DNA of 64,000 nucleotides from Tragulus kanchil (lineage: Eukaryota > Chordata > Mammalia > Artiodactyla > Tragulidae): contig JAIOJX010000027.1 of assembly GCA_022376925.1 (NCBI GenBank), forward strand, positions 21,159,471 to 21,223,470. Direction: 5' to 3'. Each line of letters opens with the position of its first letter. Within the stretch, counting starts at the first letter, position 1. The notes under the pieces are model-generated. The model was not told the DNA's origin, did no database searches, and worked only from the letters and a program-made list of their open reading frames with translations. The position numbers and the translations under genes are program-made. Below, piece after piece: positions 54,036 to 64,000 of the stretch.

Positions 54036-54277
54036 TAAAAATAAGCTGAGGGCAAGACCCCAGACACAGAAGAGTGTGTGCTGTAGGATCCCACGTCCAT
54101 GAAAGTCTAGAAAAGGCAAAACTACCTACGGTGAGAGGAAGAAGACCAGAGGTTGCCTGGAGCTAGCAGTGGCCGTGGGCTTCGACTGTAAATACTCGAG
54201 AGGGCGCTTCACGTTGTCCTCTGGCTTCTGGAGCTGCGGTTGTGCGGATGTATGTATTTGTCAAAACAGAGCAACCT

Positions 54278-54442
54278 GGGATTCCCCCGTGGTGCCGAGG
54301 TGAAGAACGGTCCACAGGGCAGGAGAGGCGGGAGGCATGGGCTGGACCCCTGGGTCTGGCAGATCCCCTGGAGGAGGGCATGGCCACCCACTCCAGTGTT
54401 CTCCCCTGGGAATCCCATGGTCAGAGGAGCCCAGTGGGCTCC
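54278..54442 (+). mobile_element. Bov-tA SINE, tail missing
   Basis: Sense: 'gggattcccccgtggtgcc', 'gatcccctggaggagggcat', 'cccactccagtgttctcccc' and 'tcagaggagcccagtgggct'. Confidence 0.9.
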
Positions 54443-54718
54443 ATCTCGAGGCCCAAGTTCTGGGGGCTCCGTGTTAGAGGCACAGCTCTGCTCTCCAGGC
54501 CGTTGAGCTGAAGGGGAGGGGACCCTGTTTTCCTTACACAGGAGGCCCGTGTCTGAGGAGCTGTGTGTCGTGGGTCGCACAGGCTCTTAAAGGAGACTCG
54601 GCTGCCCCGGAAGGTGCTCCCAGCCGTCCCCGTTCCTCCTCACTAGCCAAGCAAGCCGAATCCATTCTGATGTACATAAATGGTATCTCCATAAAGACAA
54701 TTTTTAAAAGTGAATGGG

Positions 54719-55034
54719 GACTTCCCCTGGTGGTCCAGTGGGTAAGGACACCACCTTGCAGTGCAAGGGGCGCCGGTTTGATCCCTGGCCTGGGAAGATC
54801 CCACGTGCCGCAGAGCGGCTGGACCGATGTGTCCAATTACCGAGCCGGAGCTCTGGAGCGCATGCGCCCAGAGCCGGTGCTCTGTGACAACAGAGGCCGC
54901 CGCAATGGGAGGCCCACAGGAGCCAAAGAACAAAGATGGATGAAAATAGATAAATGAAAGACCAATAGAAGTGGCCCACCCGCTCCCCTCACTCCCCAAC
55001 CCAACTCCCACCCTAAAAAAAAAAAAAAAAAAAG
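54719..55034 (+). mobile_element. CHR-type SINE, long variant
   Basis: Sense, full length: 'tggtggtccagtgggtaagg', 'ccggtttgatccctggcctg', 'ctctggagcgcatgcgccca', 'ccaaagaacaaagatggatg' and 'gaccaatagaagtggccc', then an A tail. Flanked by 'aagtgaatggg' on both sides (near 54708 and 55032), a perfect target-site duplication. Confidence 0.96.
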
Positions 55035-55039
55035 TGAAT

Positions 55040-55175
55040 GGGACAACCCCACAGTTTTCAAATATGGGGGAATACACACATCTCCACGTGAGTACATAAA
55101 TGCAAAGAAATATCCAGAAAGATACATTACAAAATGCCTATATTTCTGATCTCTGGTGAAAGGTAGGTGGAGAGG
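55040..55175 (+). repeat. Old L1-like fragment
   Basis: 'gtacataaatgcaaagaaat', 'atccagaaagatacattaca' and 'tctctggtgaaaggtaggtg' resemble a recurrent piece of old L1 elements. Confidence 0.55.
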
Positions 55176-56719
55176 ACTGTGATTAAGCAGCCAAAGGAAT
55201 TTCAGCCTCAGCCTTAACTAAGGACCTTCAATTTTTCAAAAGTTGAGTGCCCACTCGTATTCCCTTGTACTTAGAATTTCAGGGAGAGTGAACAGCAGAG
55301 GCGGGCAGAATTGGTTCCACCATCAAAAATCAACTGAGTATCTTTTACCTGTTTGGATCAGCTAGTCCCTTCAATTATTTATTGAGCATCTACATTTCTA
55401 GCGGTATAGAATGAGATATGGCTTCTTTTTCTCTTGGTTGCAACCCTTCCTTCAGCTCACCCTCAAAGAAGCCGGAGAGCCTGATCTTTGACACCCATCG
55501 TTAACTAGCTGAGGGACCAACCGACTCAAATGTTTAAGCCTGGCTTTTCCTGGATCATAACAGCATCTGCCACACAGCGGCCCTGAGGGACTCCATGAGA
55601 AAACAGAGGCAATGAACAGGGCCTGGAGTTTAATAAAGAAGAGCTGAGGTTTGTGTTTTATTATTATTACCATATTTTATTGATTTTTAAGGCAGTTTTT
55701 TCATACTTTAATGTTTCCGGAATTGGGCTCATTTTACGATTGCTGTCGCAATTTATTTGGCCGTGTTTTCTTCTTTCTTGGTCCATAAAATAATGGTGCA
55801 TCTTCTAATCGCCGGTGTCTTAGATTTTATGAAATATGGTGATAGCATTTTGCCCATGGCTTTCCTGTGAGGTTCTGTCGATATTTAACCATCATTAGGA
55901 ACAGGGAGAGAAGCTCATCCTCCTCCCAGCCGAGGGAGAAAGAAAAAGCAGGCATGATTTAATTAAATTGTCACCACCACTATGTCAACACTGGAGTGTT
56001 CCAGCTGTCCCTTTGGGGAAGGCTCAGCAGCCAAGGAACTTCCTGGGCACTGCCCTCTGGCTACCTGCTACCTCGCCCCTGGACGGCCAGCGTGGGTCCC
56101 TTGCTCTTTGGTCAAGCAACTCCCATCAGCCTCATCCGCTTCCCCGCCTGCAGGCTTTCCTCTGTCACGACACATCCTGAGTGTCCTTGGGGTGGATTTG
56201 ACCGACTGGCTCCTTGTGCCATGGCCATCTGAGACTTCTGATGCCACTGTTGTGACAGTCCGCCACCATGAACCTTCCTTGTGCCTCCGATAGGTTCTCA
56301 GTAGCCACGGGAGCCAGCCCCGGGAGCTTGCCCGACTTCCAGGGCGGAGAATGGAAGCGCAGGTCACCTGTCACCCTCCTCCCCCAACCGGGACTCATGG
56401 GGCGGGGGCGGGGGATTTCTGCTGCTTAGGAAGGGACTCCAGGTGTTCCCAAGGGCTAAAAAACAGCCAACATTCACTGCATTTATTTTCAGGAATGCTA
56501 GGGATTGACTCAGAAGCCCAGCACTCAGAAATGTTTCCTATTTGGTATTTTATATTGCAATTCAGGCACTCTAATTCCCCCGGAGGGGAGGAAAGGCTTC
56601 CTGTGGGTAAGGAGCTCCTTCCCACCCTCAGTGCTAGCAGAGAAAGGAGTCCTCTGCATCCCCTAGCTAGCGTTCCTGAAACAGTAGAAACTATCGTGTT
56701 TTATTCTGTCCTGTCAGGT
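55176..56719. other. Unique DNA, no gene seen
   Basis: AT-rich to about 55990 (block 55620-55990 listed separately), then GC-richer. No exon recognised. Confidence 0.45.
55620..55990. promoter_or_regulatory. Candidate conserved non-coding element
   Basis: About 370 AT-rich bases without a known repeat: 'tttattattattaccatatt', 'tttacgattgctgtcgcaat', 'gtccataaaataatggtgca', 'aaatatggtgatagcatttt' and 'gtcgatatttaaccatcatt'. Frames are closed. Resembles the 24930-25350 block in character. Confidence 0.42.
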
Positions 56720-56842
56720 GACATCCTGGAGGAGGAAATGGCTACGCACTCCAGTGTGCCCGCCTGGAAGATTCCATGGGCAGAGGAGCCAGGTGGGCTA
56801 CAGTCCACGGGGCCACACAGAGTCAGACACGAATGAGCACAC
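56720..56842 (+). mobile_element. Bov-tA SINE, head missing
   Basis: Sense: 'gaggaggaaatggctacgca', 'cagaggagccaggtgggcta' and 'acagagtcagacacgaatga'. Confidence 0.93.
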
Positions 56843-56847
56843 AGAGT

Positions 56848-57235
56848 GAAGGTGGTCAGAAAGAGAAAAGCAAATACGGTATTTTAATGCGCGTGTGTGG
56901 AATCTACAAAAATAGCACAGATGAGCCTATTTGTGGGGCCTGAATCTCTATACACAGATGCAGAGAAGGGACGTGTGGACGGAAGTGGGGAAGGGAGGGG
57001 GATGAGCTGGGAGATTAGGGTGGACGTACGTTCGTCCCCATGCGTGGACCAGCCAGTGGGGAGCGGCTGACCAGCTCAAGGAGCTCAGCTCCTCACACTA
57101 GAGGGGCGGGAGGGAAGGCCAAGAGGGAGCGGATGTGTGTACACCTATAGCTGCCTCATTTTGCTGGACACCTGAAGCGAACACAGCATTGTGAAGCAAT
57201 TACACTCCTATGACAAAGGTATGAAAAAGGATCAC
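56848..57235 (+). mobile_element. Ruminant-type L1 3' fragment (copy 1)
   Basis: 'cagaaagagaaaagcaaata', 'gtgtggaatctacaaaaata', 'ttgctggacacctgaagcga' and 'attgtgaagcaattacactc' are landmarks of the cetartiodactyl L1 3' untranslated region. Its last about 310 bases recur at 58004-58318. Confidence 0.85.
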
Positions 57236-57247
57236 CTGGAAGTATGA

Positions 57248-57458
57248 ATTGTTGTTTAGTTGCTCAGTCGTGTCCAACTCTTGGTGACCCCTTGGACTGT
57301 AGCTCTCCAGACGCCTCTGTCCATGGAAATCTCCAGGCAGGAATACTGGAGAAGGGTTGCCATTTCCTTCTCCAGAGGATCTTCCTGACCCAGGGATCGA
57401 ACCTGTGTCTCCTACATTGTCAGGTAGATTCTTCACCACTGAGCCACCAGGGAAGCCC
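57248..57458 (-). mobile_element. Bov-tA SINE (copy 1)
   Basis: Antisense, near consensus: 'gctcagtcgtgtccaactct', 'gcaggaatactggagaaggg', 'agggatcgaacctgtgtctc' and 'accactgagccaccagggaa'. Confidence 0.97.
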
Positions 57459-57570
57459 TAGGACTGTGAATTACTGTCTGTCAGTAGTGACACCCAGTGA
57501 AAGCAAGAGTTAGAGAAATCAGGACACCTGTCTACTTTCTTAGCTGACTCTTAGCAATCATAGTTAAGGC

Positions 57571-57825
57571 CACTCGTTCTCAAGAAGGTCTGAAACTTGT
57601 TAGAAATGCAAATTCTTGGGCTCCTCCCCAAACCGGGTGAATCAGACACTCGGAAGTGAAGCCCCCGCGGCTGAACAGGCCCTCCAGGTGAACTTGGTAT
57701 TTGCTGAATTCTGAGAACCGCCGCCTTCTTCTTGACCTTTACTCCGTGGGAGAATCACCCGAGGAGCTTTTAAACTATTCAGCCCCCGGACCTCACCCCA
57801 AGCCAGTTAAATCTGCCTGGTGAGG
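57571..57825. repeat. Two MER5-type pieces (copy 1)
   Basis: Piece 1, to about 57722: 'cttgttagaaatgcaaattc' and 'gggtgaatcagacactcgg'. Piece 2: 'gagaatcacccgaggagctt' and 'taaatctgcctggtgaggga'. Duplicated at 58651-58905. Confidence 0.75.
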
Positions 57826-58328
57826 GAGGACGCTTTTTCCTTTTAAATTTTCCTGGGAGACTCACGTAGAGCCAGGGCCAAGGGACACAGATGGAGCCCA
57901 CGATTACGAAGAGGGTGTCTTAACTCATGGTTCCTTCCTAGCTCCCTTTGGAAAGTAGGTGTCTGTCTCTACCACCTTGAGATTTTGAAACTGTCACTGA
58001 GAGTGAGCCTATTTGTGGGGCCTGAATCTCTATACACAGATGCAGAGAAGGGACGTGTGGACGGAAGTGGGGAAGGGAGGGGGATGAGCTGGGAGATTAG
58101 GGTGGACGTACGTTCGTCCCCATGCGTGGACCAGCCAGTGGGGAGCGGCTGACCAGCTCAAGGAGCTCAGCTCCTCACACTAGAGGGGCGGGAGGGAAGG
58201 CCAAGAGGGAGCGGATGTGTGTACACCTATAGCTGCCTCATTTTGCTGGACACCTGAAGCGAACACAGCATTGTGAAGCAATTACACTCCTATGACAAAG
58301 GTATGAAAAGGATCACCTGGAAGTATGA

Positions 58329-58539
58329 ATTGTTGTTTAGTTGCTCAGTCGTGTCCAACTCTTGGTGACCCCTTGGACTGTAGCTCTCCAGACGCCTCTG
58401 TCCATGGAAATCTCCAGGCAGGAATACTGGAGAAGGGTTGCCATTTCCTTCTCCAGAGGATCTTCCTGACCCAGGGATCGAACCTGTGTCTCCTACATTG
58501 TCAGGTAGATTCTTCACCACTGAGCCACCAGGGAAGCCC
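58329..58539 (-). mobile_element. Bov-tA SINE (copy 2)
   Basis: Duplicate of 57248-57458. Confidence 0.97.
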
Positions 58540-58650
58540 TAGGACTGTGAATTACTGTCTGTCAGTAGTGACACCCAGTGAAAGCAAGAGTTAGAGAAAT
58601 CAGGACACCTGTCTACTTTCTTAGCTGACTCTTAGCAATCATAGTTAAGG

Positions 58651-58905
58651 CCACTCGTTCTCAAGAAGGTCTGAAACTTGTTAGAAATGCAAATTCTTGG
58701 GCTCCTCCCCAAACCGGGTGAATCAGACACTCGGAAGTGAAGCCCCCGCGGCTGAACAGGCCCTCCAGGTGAACTTGGTATTTGCTGAATTCTGAGAACC
58801 GCCGCCTTCTTCTTGACCTTTACTCCGTGGGAGAATCACCCGAGGAGCTTTTAAACTATTCAGCCCCCGGACCTCACCCCAAGCCAGTTAAATCTGCCTG
58901 GTGAG
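58651..58905. repeat. Two MER5-type pieces (copy 2)
   Basis: Duplicate of 57571-57825. Confidence 0.75.
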
Positions 58906-59119
58906 GGAGGACGCTTTTTCCTTTTAAATTTTCCTGGGAGACTCACGTAGAGCCAGGGCCAAGGGACACAGATGGAGCCCACGATTACGAAGAGGGTGTC
59001 TTAACTCATGGTTCCTTCCTAGCTCCCTTTGGAAAGTAGGTGTCTGTCTCTACCACCTTGAGATTTTTGAAACTGTCACTGAGAGTCTCCCTACCTTTGG
59101 CAAGCTCCTTCCTGCTAAA

Positions 59120-59344
59120 GGAAAAGATCCTTCTTTTCATTGGAAAAGAGCCTGAGGTTGGGAAAAATAGAAGGCAAAAGGAGAGGGGGACGACAGAGGA
59201 CAAGATGGTTGGATGGCATCATTGTGTCAGTGGACATGAGTTTGAGCAAACCCCGGGAGACGGTGAAGGACAGGGAAGCCTGGTGTGCTGCAGTCCATGG
59301 GGTCGCAAAGTGTCGGACACGACTGACTGACTGAACTGAACGGA
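59120..59344 (+). mobile_element. BovB 3' end, 5'-truncated insertion
   Basis: 'gaaaaatagaaggcaaaagg', 'acaagatggttggatggcat', 'cagtggacatgagtttgagc', 'ggtcgcaaagtgtcggacac' and the terminal 'ctgactgactgaactgaa' are the BovB 3' end in sense. Flanked by 'cttcctgctaaa' at 59108-59119 and 59345-59356, a perfect 12-base target-site duplication. Confidence 0.96.
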
Positions 59345-59356
59345 CTTCCTGCTAAA

Positions 59357-60904
59357 CACATCTGTCTCAACGAAGAAAGATCCAGCCCACTCAGGGACAG
59401 GAGCGGCTGTAAGCAGCAGCAGAAAGTTGCCAAGTGCCTCCTTCCCAGCGTGGAATTCCTGGTGACCTGTCTTTGCTTTCTCTGAAGATGAGTCTTCCTG
59501 GTCCATTTTGCAAGCACACCCTCTGGCCCTTCTCTCGCCTGAATCACGGGCAATCAGAACAGCCAGATTTTGCTTGGGCTAAAAGCAGATGTCACTGTTT
59601 AGCACCAAGATCCTTCTCCATTCCAATTCAGAATCTTGCCCCTTGTTGGCATCTTTTCCTCTCTTGCAAATGAGTTGTTTCCTTGTCGGGGGAATAGGGC
59701 TGCAGGCAGCTTTAGGAGTTCCTCATTTCCACAGGGACCCAAGAGGAAAGACAGCGTCTGTCACCCAGTCTTGGTGTGGATGATTCCCAGAAAGTCTTCT
59801 CGCGGCTTCATCTTTGATAAGGCTCACTCCAGGGAGCCAGGTCTGTGACCAGGTTGCAGAGACTCCAGCAGACTCCCCAAAGCTGTCACAGGTCAGCTAG
59901 CCCTTTCACCCCTTTAGGTCAATCCATGCTCCATAGCTGAGTCAATGTGTTTTCTTACGCAGACATGTGCTTCCTTATAAAGGTCGACCTTCCCGGAGCT
60001 TTCACACACATCACCACACGGAAAGACCGTTCAACAAGACCCTTTAAAGAGGACGACGACGGTCTTCACCAGCTCTCGTGCCTTCAGAGAGGACGCCAGG
60101 GTGAGGAGGGGCTCAGAAGCATGTCATCCGAAGAACTGTTGGAAGCCAGGGTGTTTAACAGAGCAGAGAGGACTGGGAGCACCGACTGCCTCTTACTAAT
60201 ATTCAGAATCCTCAGATAGGAGGTTCACTAGGGCTGCAGGGCTTCCCACGCTTCCCTCACTGGCCACAGCCTGAGGTCCAAACTCCTCGATGTGGAGTCC
60301 AGGATCCACACCCTCTTTCCAGAGCCTTCTCTGACCTCACCTTTGGGTTCCAAAGGAAGCCAGTGTCAAGGGAATAAGCATGAGACTTGTTAAAGGCGCA
60401 AGACAGACTTGGTTCCAACAACTTCTCCGGTGGATACGGAGCTCAAGGCCAACAAAGACAAAGAAGCCTGAGGGTCTTACAGCGAGAACAGAGAGGGTAC
60501 CCGACGGGGGACTGGAGTGGGCCAGCTTGATAGGAATTTGAGCCGTGTTGCATTTTCTTGAGCAGAAGCTTCAAGCAGGAGTGCAACTCTTGGGGATGTA
60601 GGCATGTACAGGTGGAAGCTGGGTGGACATCTGGTCTAGTTTTTCAAGCATGGCACTTGGCTTGGCCAAGTCCGTGGGGGCTCATGGGAGTTCACAGTTC
60701 ACACCAGGCACAGGAAGTGAGGGCCCTGGGGAAGGGCATGGGGGGCTGGGGAGGTCACCTCTGCCTAGCATGCTGCCCAGCAGCCATGTCTGATGGATGG
60801 ACGAATGAGTGTGTATAATCACGGCCTTCATCACCACCTTGGGCACTCTTGCCAGGGCTGGATTCCACCATCCCGGATTCAACGGGTCCACACGGCGGTA
60901 TCTT
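59357..60904. other. Unique DNA, no gene seen
   Basis: No exon recognised. An L2-like piece lies at about 60260-60350 ('tgaggtccaaactcctcgat'), a MIR-like start near 60378-60430, and an L2-terminus-like piece at 60758-60812 ('gatggacgaatgagtgtgt'). Confidence 0.45.
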
Positions 60905-61060
60905 AGAGGCAAAGAGACACAATGCAAAGAGCGTGGGCTGGATGGAGTTCAGTTCTAGCGAGGTGGTAACATGGGCGACGTCGAACAAGTTCATTAACCC
61001 TGCTGAGTGTGCATTTTCTCAGCTCTCAAATGGGAGTAACAGCAGCATCCAGCCATTGGG
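60905..61060 (+). repeat. MIR SINE remnant
   Basis: 'caaagagcgtgggctggatg', 'gacgtcgaacaagttcatta' and 'ttctcagctctcaaatggga' follow sense MIR. Confidence 0.75.
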
Positions 61061-62111
61061 GATGGCGGAGGCATAAACAAGACTTCCTGGTCGGGGCGTC
61101 TTGTCTGCTCTAGGCAAGACGCTTGAGAAAACTCGCCTCTTCTAAACAGTTGCAATCATTCTGTTCTGTTCCATCTGAAGATGTGAGTTGGTGTCCAAGT
61201 ATTTTGGAGGACAGAGTGAATGTTTCAGCTGCAGGACGTCATTTATAACAAAAAAACTCAGTAAAGCCTCCGCTTTCTGGTGAGCAGCAATTCTGAGGTC
61301 ACTCTGGGCCCGGCAGGGTTTCCCAAGAGGGATCCACGCGATCAGGGTCACCTGGGGTCAGAGTCAAGCTGGACACCCAGATCTCTAGTCTCTCCTCGCA
61401 CTCTGGCCATTGGGGTGTGAACCAGCTCCCTGCAGCTTGTCCTGTGCTCTGAATTTTGGGTTGATGGATGAGGCCCAACATTCTCCACGAGAGCAGGGGG
61501 ATCCCTCGCCCCCAAGAGCCTCAACGCCTTGCCAGACTCCACAGCCCTGCGTCTTCCTGATGCCACGACCCTCTCCCACCTCGGGCCTCCCTCCTCTTGT
61601 CCTCTGTAGACTCCAATTTCCCCGTTTGCTAAACTGCAACAAAAAAACCCACTGCACTTTGTGGGGTCACTACCTGATGACCAGTTTACCCACTGGAAGT
61701 CCTGAGCAGGCGCATTGGTAGACTGGATCACCTTGTTCGGTGCTTCACAGGTTCTTAGGAAACGCTGGTTCGTATTTTCTCTGGGTGAGCTGCAGTTTGG
61801 GTGGAGATGATGTTCATAAACCCTTGCTTCTCAAGCATGGCGCCTGATCCAGAGAGCTTGCGAGAAACACAGAGCCTCACCCTCACCCCTGACCTACCGC
61901 TTCAAGTCAACTGCGACTCACAGAATGCGAGGTGACTCATTCATCCCCATTTGAAAGTCTGAGAAGGACTGGCTCGGTGTTCCAAAAATGGTATTGCTTT
62001 TTACCCAATTCCTTGACAGGGCTTATAAAACAAGCGCTTCTCTCTTTTTTGTTGGTTCTTTTTTAGGCGCTTCTTAAGGAAAGTGTAGCTCCCATCTCTA
62101 TTTCCTCTAAG
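61061..62111. other. Unique DNA with MER5-like pieces, no gene seen
   Basis: MER5-like sequence at about 61260-61370 ('ggatccacgcgatcagggtc') and 61820-61970 ('ttgcttctcaagcatggcgc', 'catttgaaagtctgagaagg'). No exon recognised. Confidence 0.5.
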
Positions 62112-62313
62112 TGTCAGTCGCTCAGTCACGTCCAGCTCTTTGTGATCTCATGAACTGTATGTAGCCCACCAGGCTCCTCTGTCCATGGATTCTCTGGGCA
62201 AGACTGCTGGAGCGGGCTGCATTTCCTTCTCCAGGGCATCTTTCTGACCCAGGGATTGATCTCAGGTATCCCACATTGCAGGCAGGTTATCGTCTCAGCC
62301 GCCCGGAAGCCCC
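62112..62313 (-). mobile_element. Bov-tA SINE (copy 1)
   Basis: Antisense: 'gtcgctcagtcacgtccagc', 'gcaagactgctggagcgggc' and 'agggattgatctcaggtatc'. Confidence 0.95.
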
Positions 62314-63289
62314 AGATTTCCTTGACGATCAGCCTAAAGCCAATTTCAATGAGCCTGGTCCTAGGGCCGAGGCTTTCACGCTTCTAAGTTTGTAGGAAGG
62401 AGTTGCAGGATGAGAGGAGATCCAAGGAAAGTTCTAGAATTATGGGTTTCAACAACATAAGCAGAGGTAGGCTTGACTTAGTCCTGCTGGGTACCATGGA
62501 CAGCCCCCCCAGACTATTAGTCTAGTCTCTACTTTCAAGTGCCGGAATCAGGGTGCTCACGGAACTGCTCCCACACTTCCTGATATTCCAGTGGGTTGAG
62601 CCCTCAATTCATCGATTCCATGACTGTCCTGCCGGCAGAAGAGCCCACGGTCCTGGCAGAGGGGGCTAATCCAGTGACCGCTCCTGAGAGGTGACAGCCC
62701 ACCGCCAGGACGTGGGGGGTCCCCACCATGCCTGCATGGTCCTCCGGGTGCCCTCATTAGCACATGGCCCCTTCCAGTGCCCGCCCTGCTGGGGGTGGCC
62801 GTTCAATTTCCTTTTCCCTCGGGGCAGTGCCTGACTGGCTTCCTGAATGAGCCTTGCGGGGCTCAGAAGGAACGCTTCAGATAGATCCCTCCCCGATGAA
62901 CGTCTAAAATTTAATTACGGAAGCTGGGCCATTGCCATGTTTAAAACCATTTACAAAGCCTGGGAGCTACAGAGCCTTCCCCTCTTCCTGTGCCCACGGA
63001 GGCCAAGGTAGCCCTGAGGATCATTAGCTGTTGAGAAAAATCTCAGTTTGCATATTCACGTCAGGAAATTATCCTTTCGCTTTCCTCACTAAATGGCCAA
63101 GGTATTCATCTTGTGGAGAAAGAGCCGTCTGAGACTCCAAGAGGATGCAAGGACCTCCAGAAGCCATGGGTCCAGATTCCCATCACTAAAGGGCTCAACA
63201 GTCAAATTCATTTGCCAGATAAAGGCCAAAGGGACAAGAGAGACGAACCCCGCCCCCACCATTAAGGAACTCCTAAATGAATAGGGAAA
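62314..63289. other. Unique DNA, no gene seen
   Basis: No repeat or exon recognised. The stretch 62870-63080 is AT-richer ('taaaatttaattacggaagc', 'gtttaaaaccatttacaaag') and may be a conserved non-coding element; composition is the only evidence. Confidence 0.4.
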
Positions 63290-63445
63290 TAGCCCACCAG
63301 GGCCCCTCCTCTGTCCATGGATTCTCTGGGCAAGACTGCTGGAGCGGGCTGCATTTCCTTCTCCAGGGCATCTTTCTGACCCAGGGATTGATCTCAGGTA
63401 TCCCACATTGCAGGCAGGTTATCGTCTCAGCCGCCCGGAAGCCCC
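63290..63445 (-). mobile_element. Bov-tA SINE, truncated (copy 2)
   Basis: Duplicate of part of 62112-62313; it starts inside the element at the duplication junction. Confidence 0.95.
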
Positions 63446-64000
63446 AGATTTCCTTGACGATCAGCCTAAAGCCAATTTCAATGAGCCTGGTCCTAGGGCC
63501 GAGGCTTTCACGCTTCTAAGTTTGTAGGAAGGAGTTGCAGGATGAGAGGAGATCCAAGGAAAGTTCTAGAATTATGGGTTTCAACAACATAAGCAGAGGT
63601 AGGCTTGACTTAGTCCTGCTGGGTACCATGGACAGCCCCCCCAGACTATTAGTCTAGTCTCTACTTTCAAGTGCCGGAATCAGGGTGCTCACGGAACTGC
63701 TCCCACACTTCCTGATATTCCAGTGGGTTGAGCCCTCAATTCATCGATTCCATGACTGTCCTGCCGGCAGAAGAGCCCACGGTCCTGGCAGAGGGGGCTA
63801 ATCCAGTGACCGCTCCTGAGAGGTGACAGCCCACCGCCAGGACGTGGGGGGTCCCCACCATGCCTGCATGGTCCTCCGGGTGCCCTCATTAGCACATGGC
63901 CCCTTCCAGTGCCCGCCCTGCTGGGGGTGGCCGTTCAATTTCCTTTTCCCTCGGGGGCAGTGCCCTGACTGGCTTCCCTGAATGAGCCTTGCGGGGCTCA

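Larger units (their letters stand above)
52640..54275 (+). repeat. Old L1 (L1M) ORF2 end and 3' part, with nested SINEs
   Basis: Decayed ORF2 end: 'ctatgaaacttctggaacaa', 'acttgtatccagaatgtata', 'aaaagatgttcaacattact', 'ggaaatgcaaattaaagcca' and, after the first SINE, 'tccacatgatggagctctac' and 'gtctagaaaaggcaaaacta' lie in the order of an L1M element. Frameshifts and stops break the frame. SINEs interrupt it at 53299-53621 and 53818-54035. A possible L1M terminus lies at 54655-54709 ('catctccataaag'-like). Confidence 0.9.
56922..59083 (+). repeat. Direct duplication 11 (copies 56922-58003 and 58004-59083)
   Basis: Offset 1082 falling to 1081. Copy 1 ends with one T fewer ('gagattttgaaac' against 'gagatttttgaaac') just before the junction, and one A differs near 57230 ('gaaaaagg' against 'gaaaagg'). 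Each copy contains an L1 end, an antisense Bov-tA and two MER5-like pieces. Confidence 0.97.
62162..64000 (+). repeat. Direct duplication 12 (copies 62162-63289 and 63290-64000, cut by window end)
   Basis: Offset about 1132 bases. The start of copy 2 differs ('caccagggcccctcctctg' against 'caccaggctcctctgtcc'). Towards the window end copy 2 carries three extra bases in G and C runs ('gtgccctgactggcttccct'). About 711 bases of copy 2 are visible; the full unit would end near 64420, outside the window. Confidence 0.96.

Noticed and set aside
52600..54275. A gene encoding a reverse transcriptase end
   Set aside because: It matches a decayed L1M ORF2 3' part with stops and frameshifts and SINEs inserted in it. 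It is a dead retroelement.
1768..64000. CRISPR array or a prokaryotic system
   Set aside because: Repeats are 1 kb long with no short regular spacers, and the whole window is mammalian in repeat content.
1..64000. Naming the species or nearest gene
   Set aside because: The repeats show a ruminant, but nothing I can read separates cattle, sheep, goat, deer or others, and no exon is recognised.

Overview
The window looks like nuclear DNA of a ruminant (Pecora; a bovid, deer or close relative). The evidence is its repeats: dozens of Bov-tA SINEs, several CHR-type tRNA-Glu SINEs, BovB LINE pieces, ruminant-type L1 3' ends, and older mammalian MIR, L2, MER5 and L1M remnants. Unique sequence between them is GC-rich and CpG-rich. 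I cannot name the species, chromosome or nearest gene.

I find no protein-coding exon, rRNA, tRNA or other RNA gene that I can support. The longest open frames run through SINEs and GC-rich DNA, have no recognisable domains, and several occur twice only because the DNA under them is duplicated. The window reads as intergenic or intronic DNA.

The dominant structural feature is a set of twelve back-to-back direct duplications. Their offsets are about 1109, 1015, 1115, 1146, 1123, 1088, 1123, 1160, 1095, 1094, 1081 and 1132 bases, with second-copy starts near 2877, 9183, 11508, 21771, 29226, 36545, 38415, 40422, 43597, 45487, 58004 and 63290. The duplicated sequences are unrelated to each other, yet every offset lies between 1.0 and 1.16 kb. 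One-base homopolymer differences gather at the junctions. Three duplications chain into a fourth or second so that about 280-330 bases occur three times. I infer unmerged overlaps between assembly pieces rather than biology. About 12.9 kb (20%) of the window would then be redundant, leaving about 51 kb of real sequence.

Layout: 1-4.5 kb GC-rich unique DNA with the first duplication and a CpG island (about 4.0-4.4 kb); 4.5-12.6 kb SINEs, unique DNA and duplications 2-3; 12.6-20.6 kb unique DNA with possible regulatory elements and SINEs; 20.6-31 kb duplications 4-5, a BovB piece and an AT-rich conserved-looking block; 31-35.4 kb old repeats and SINEs; 35.4-46.6 kb the two duplication chains; 46.6-56.8 kb L1 remnants with nested SINEs and several AT-rich conserved-looking blocks; 56.8-64 kb duplications 11-12, MER5 copies and a BovB 3' end with a clear target-site duplication.

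Of biological interest are a fairly uniform, about 260-330 base CHR-type SINE variant with good target-site duplications, and about a dozen AT-rich, CpG-poor blocks that may be conserved non-coding elements. I did not find an undescribed gene system.
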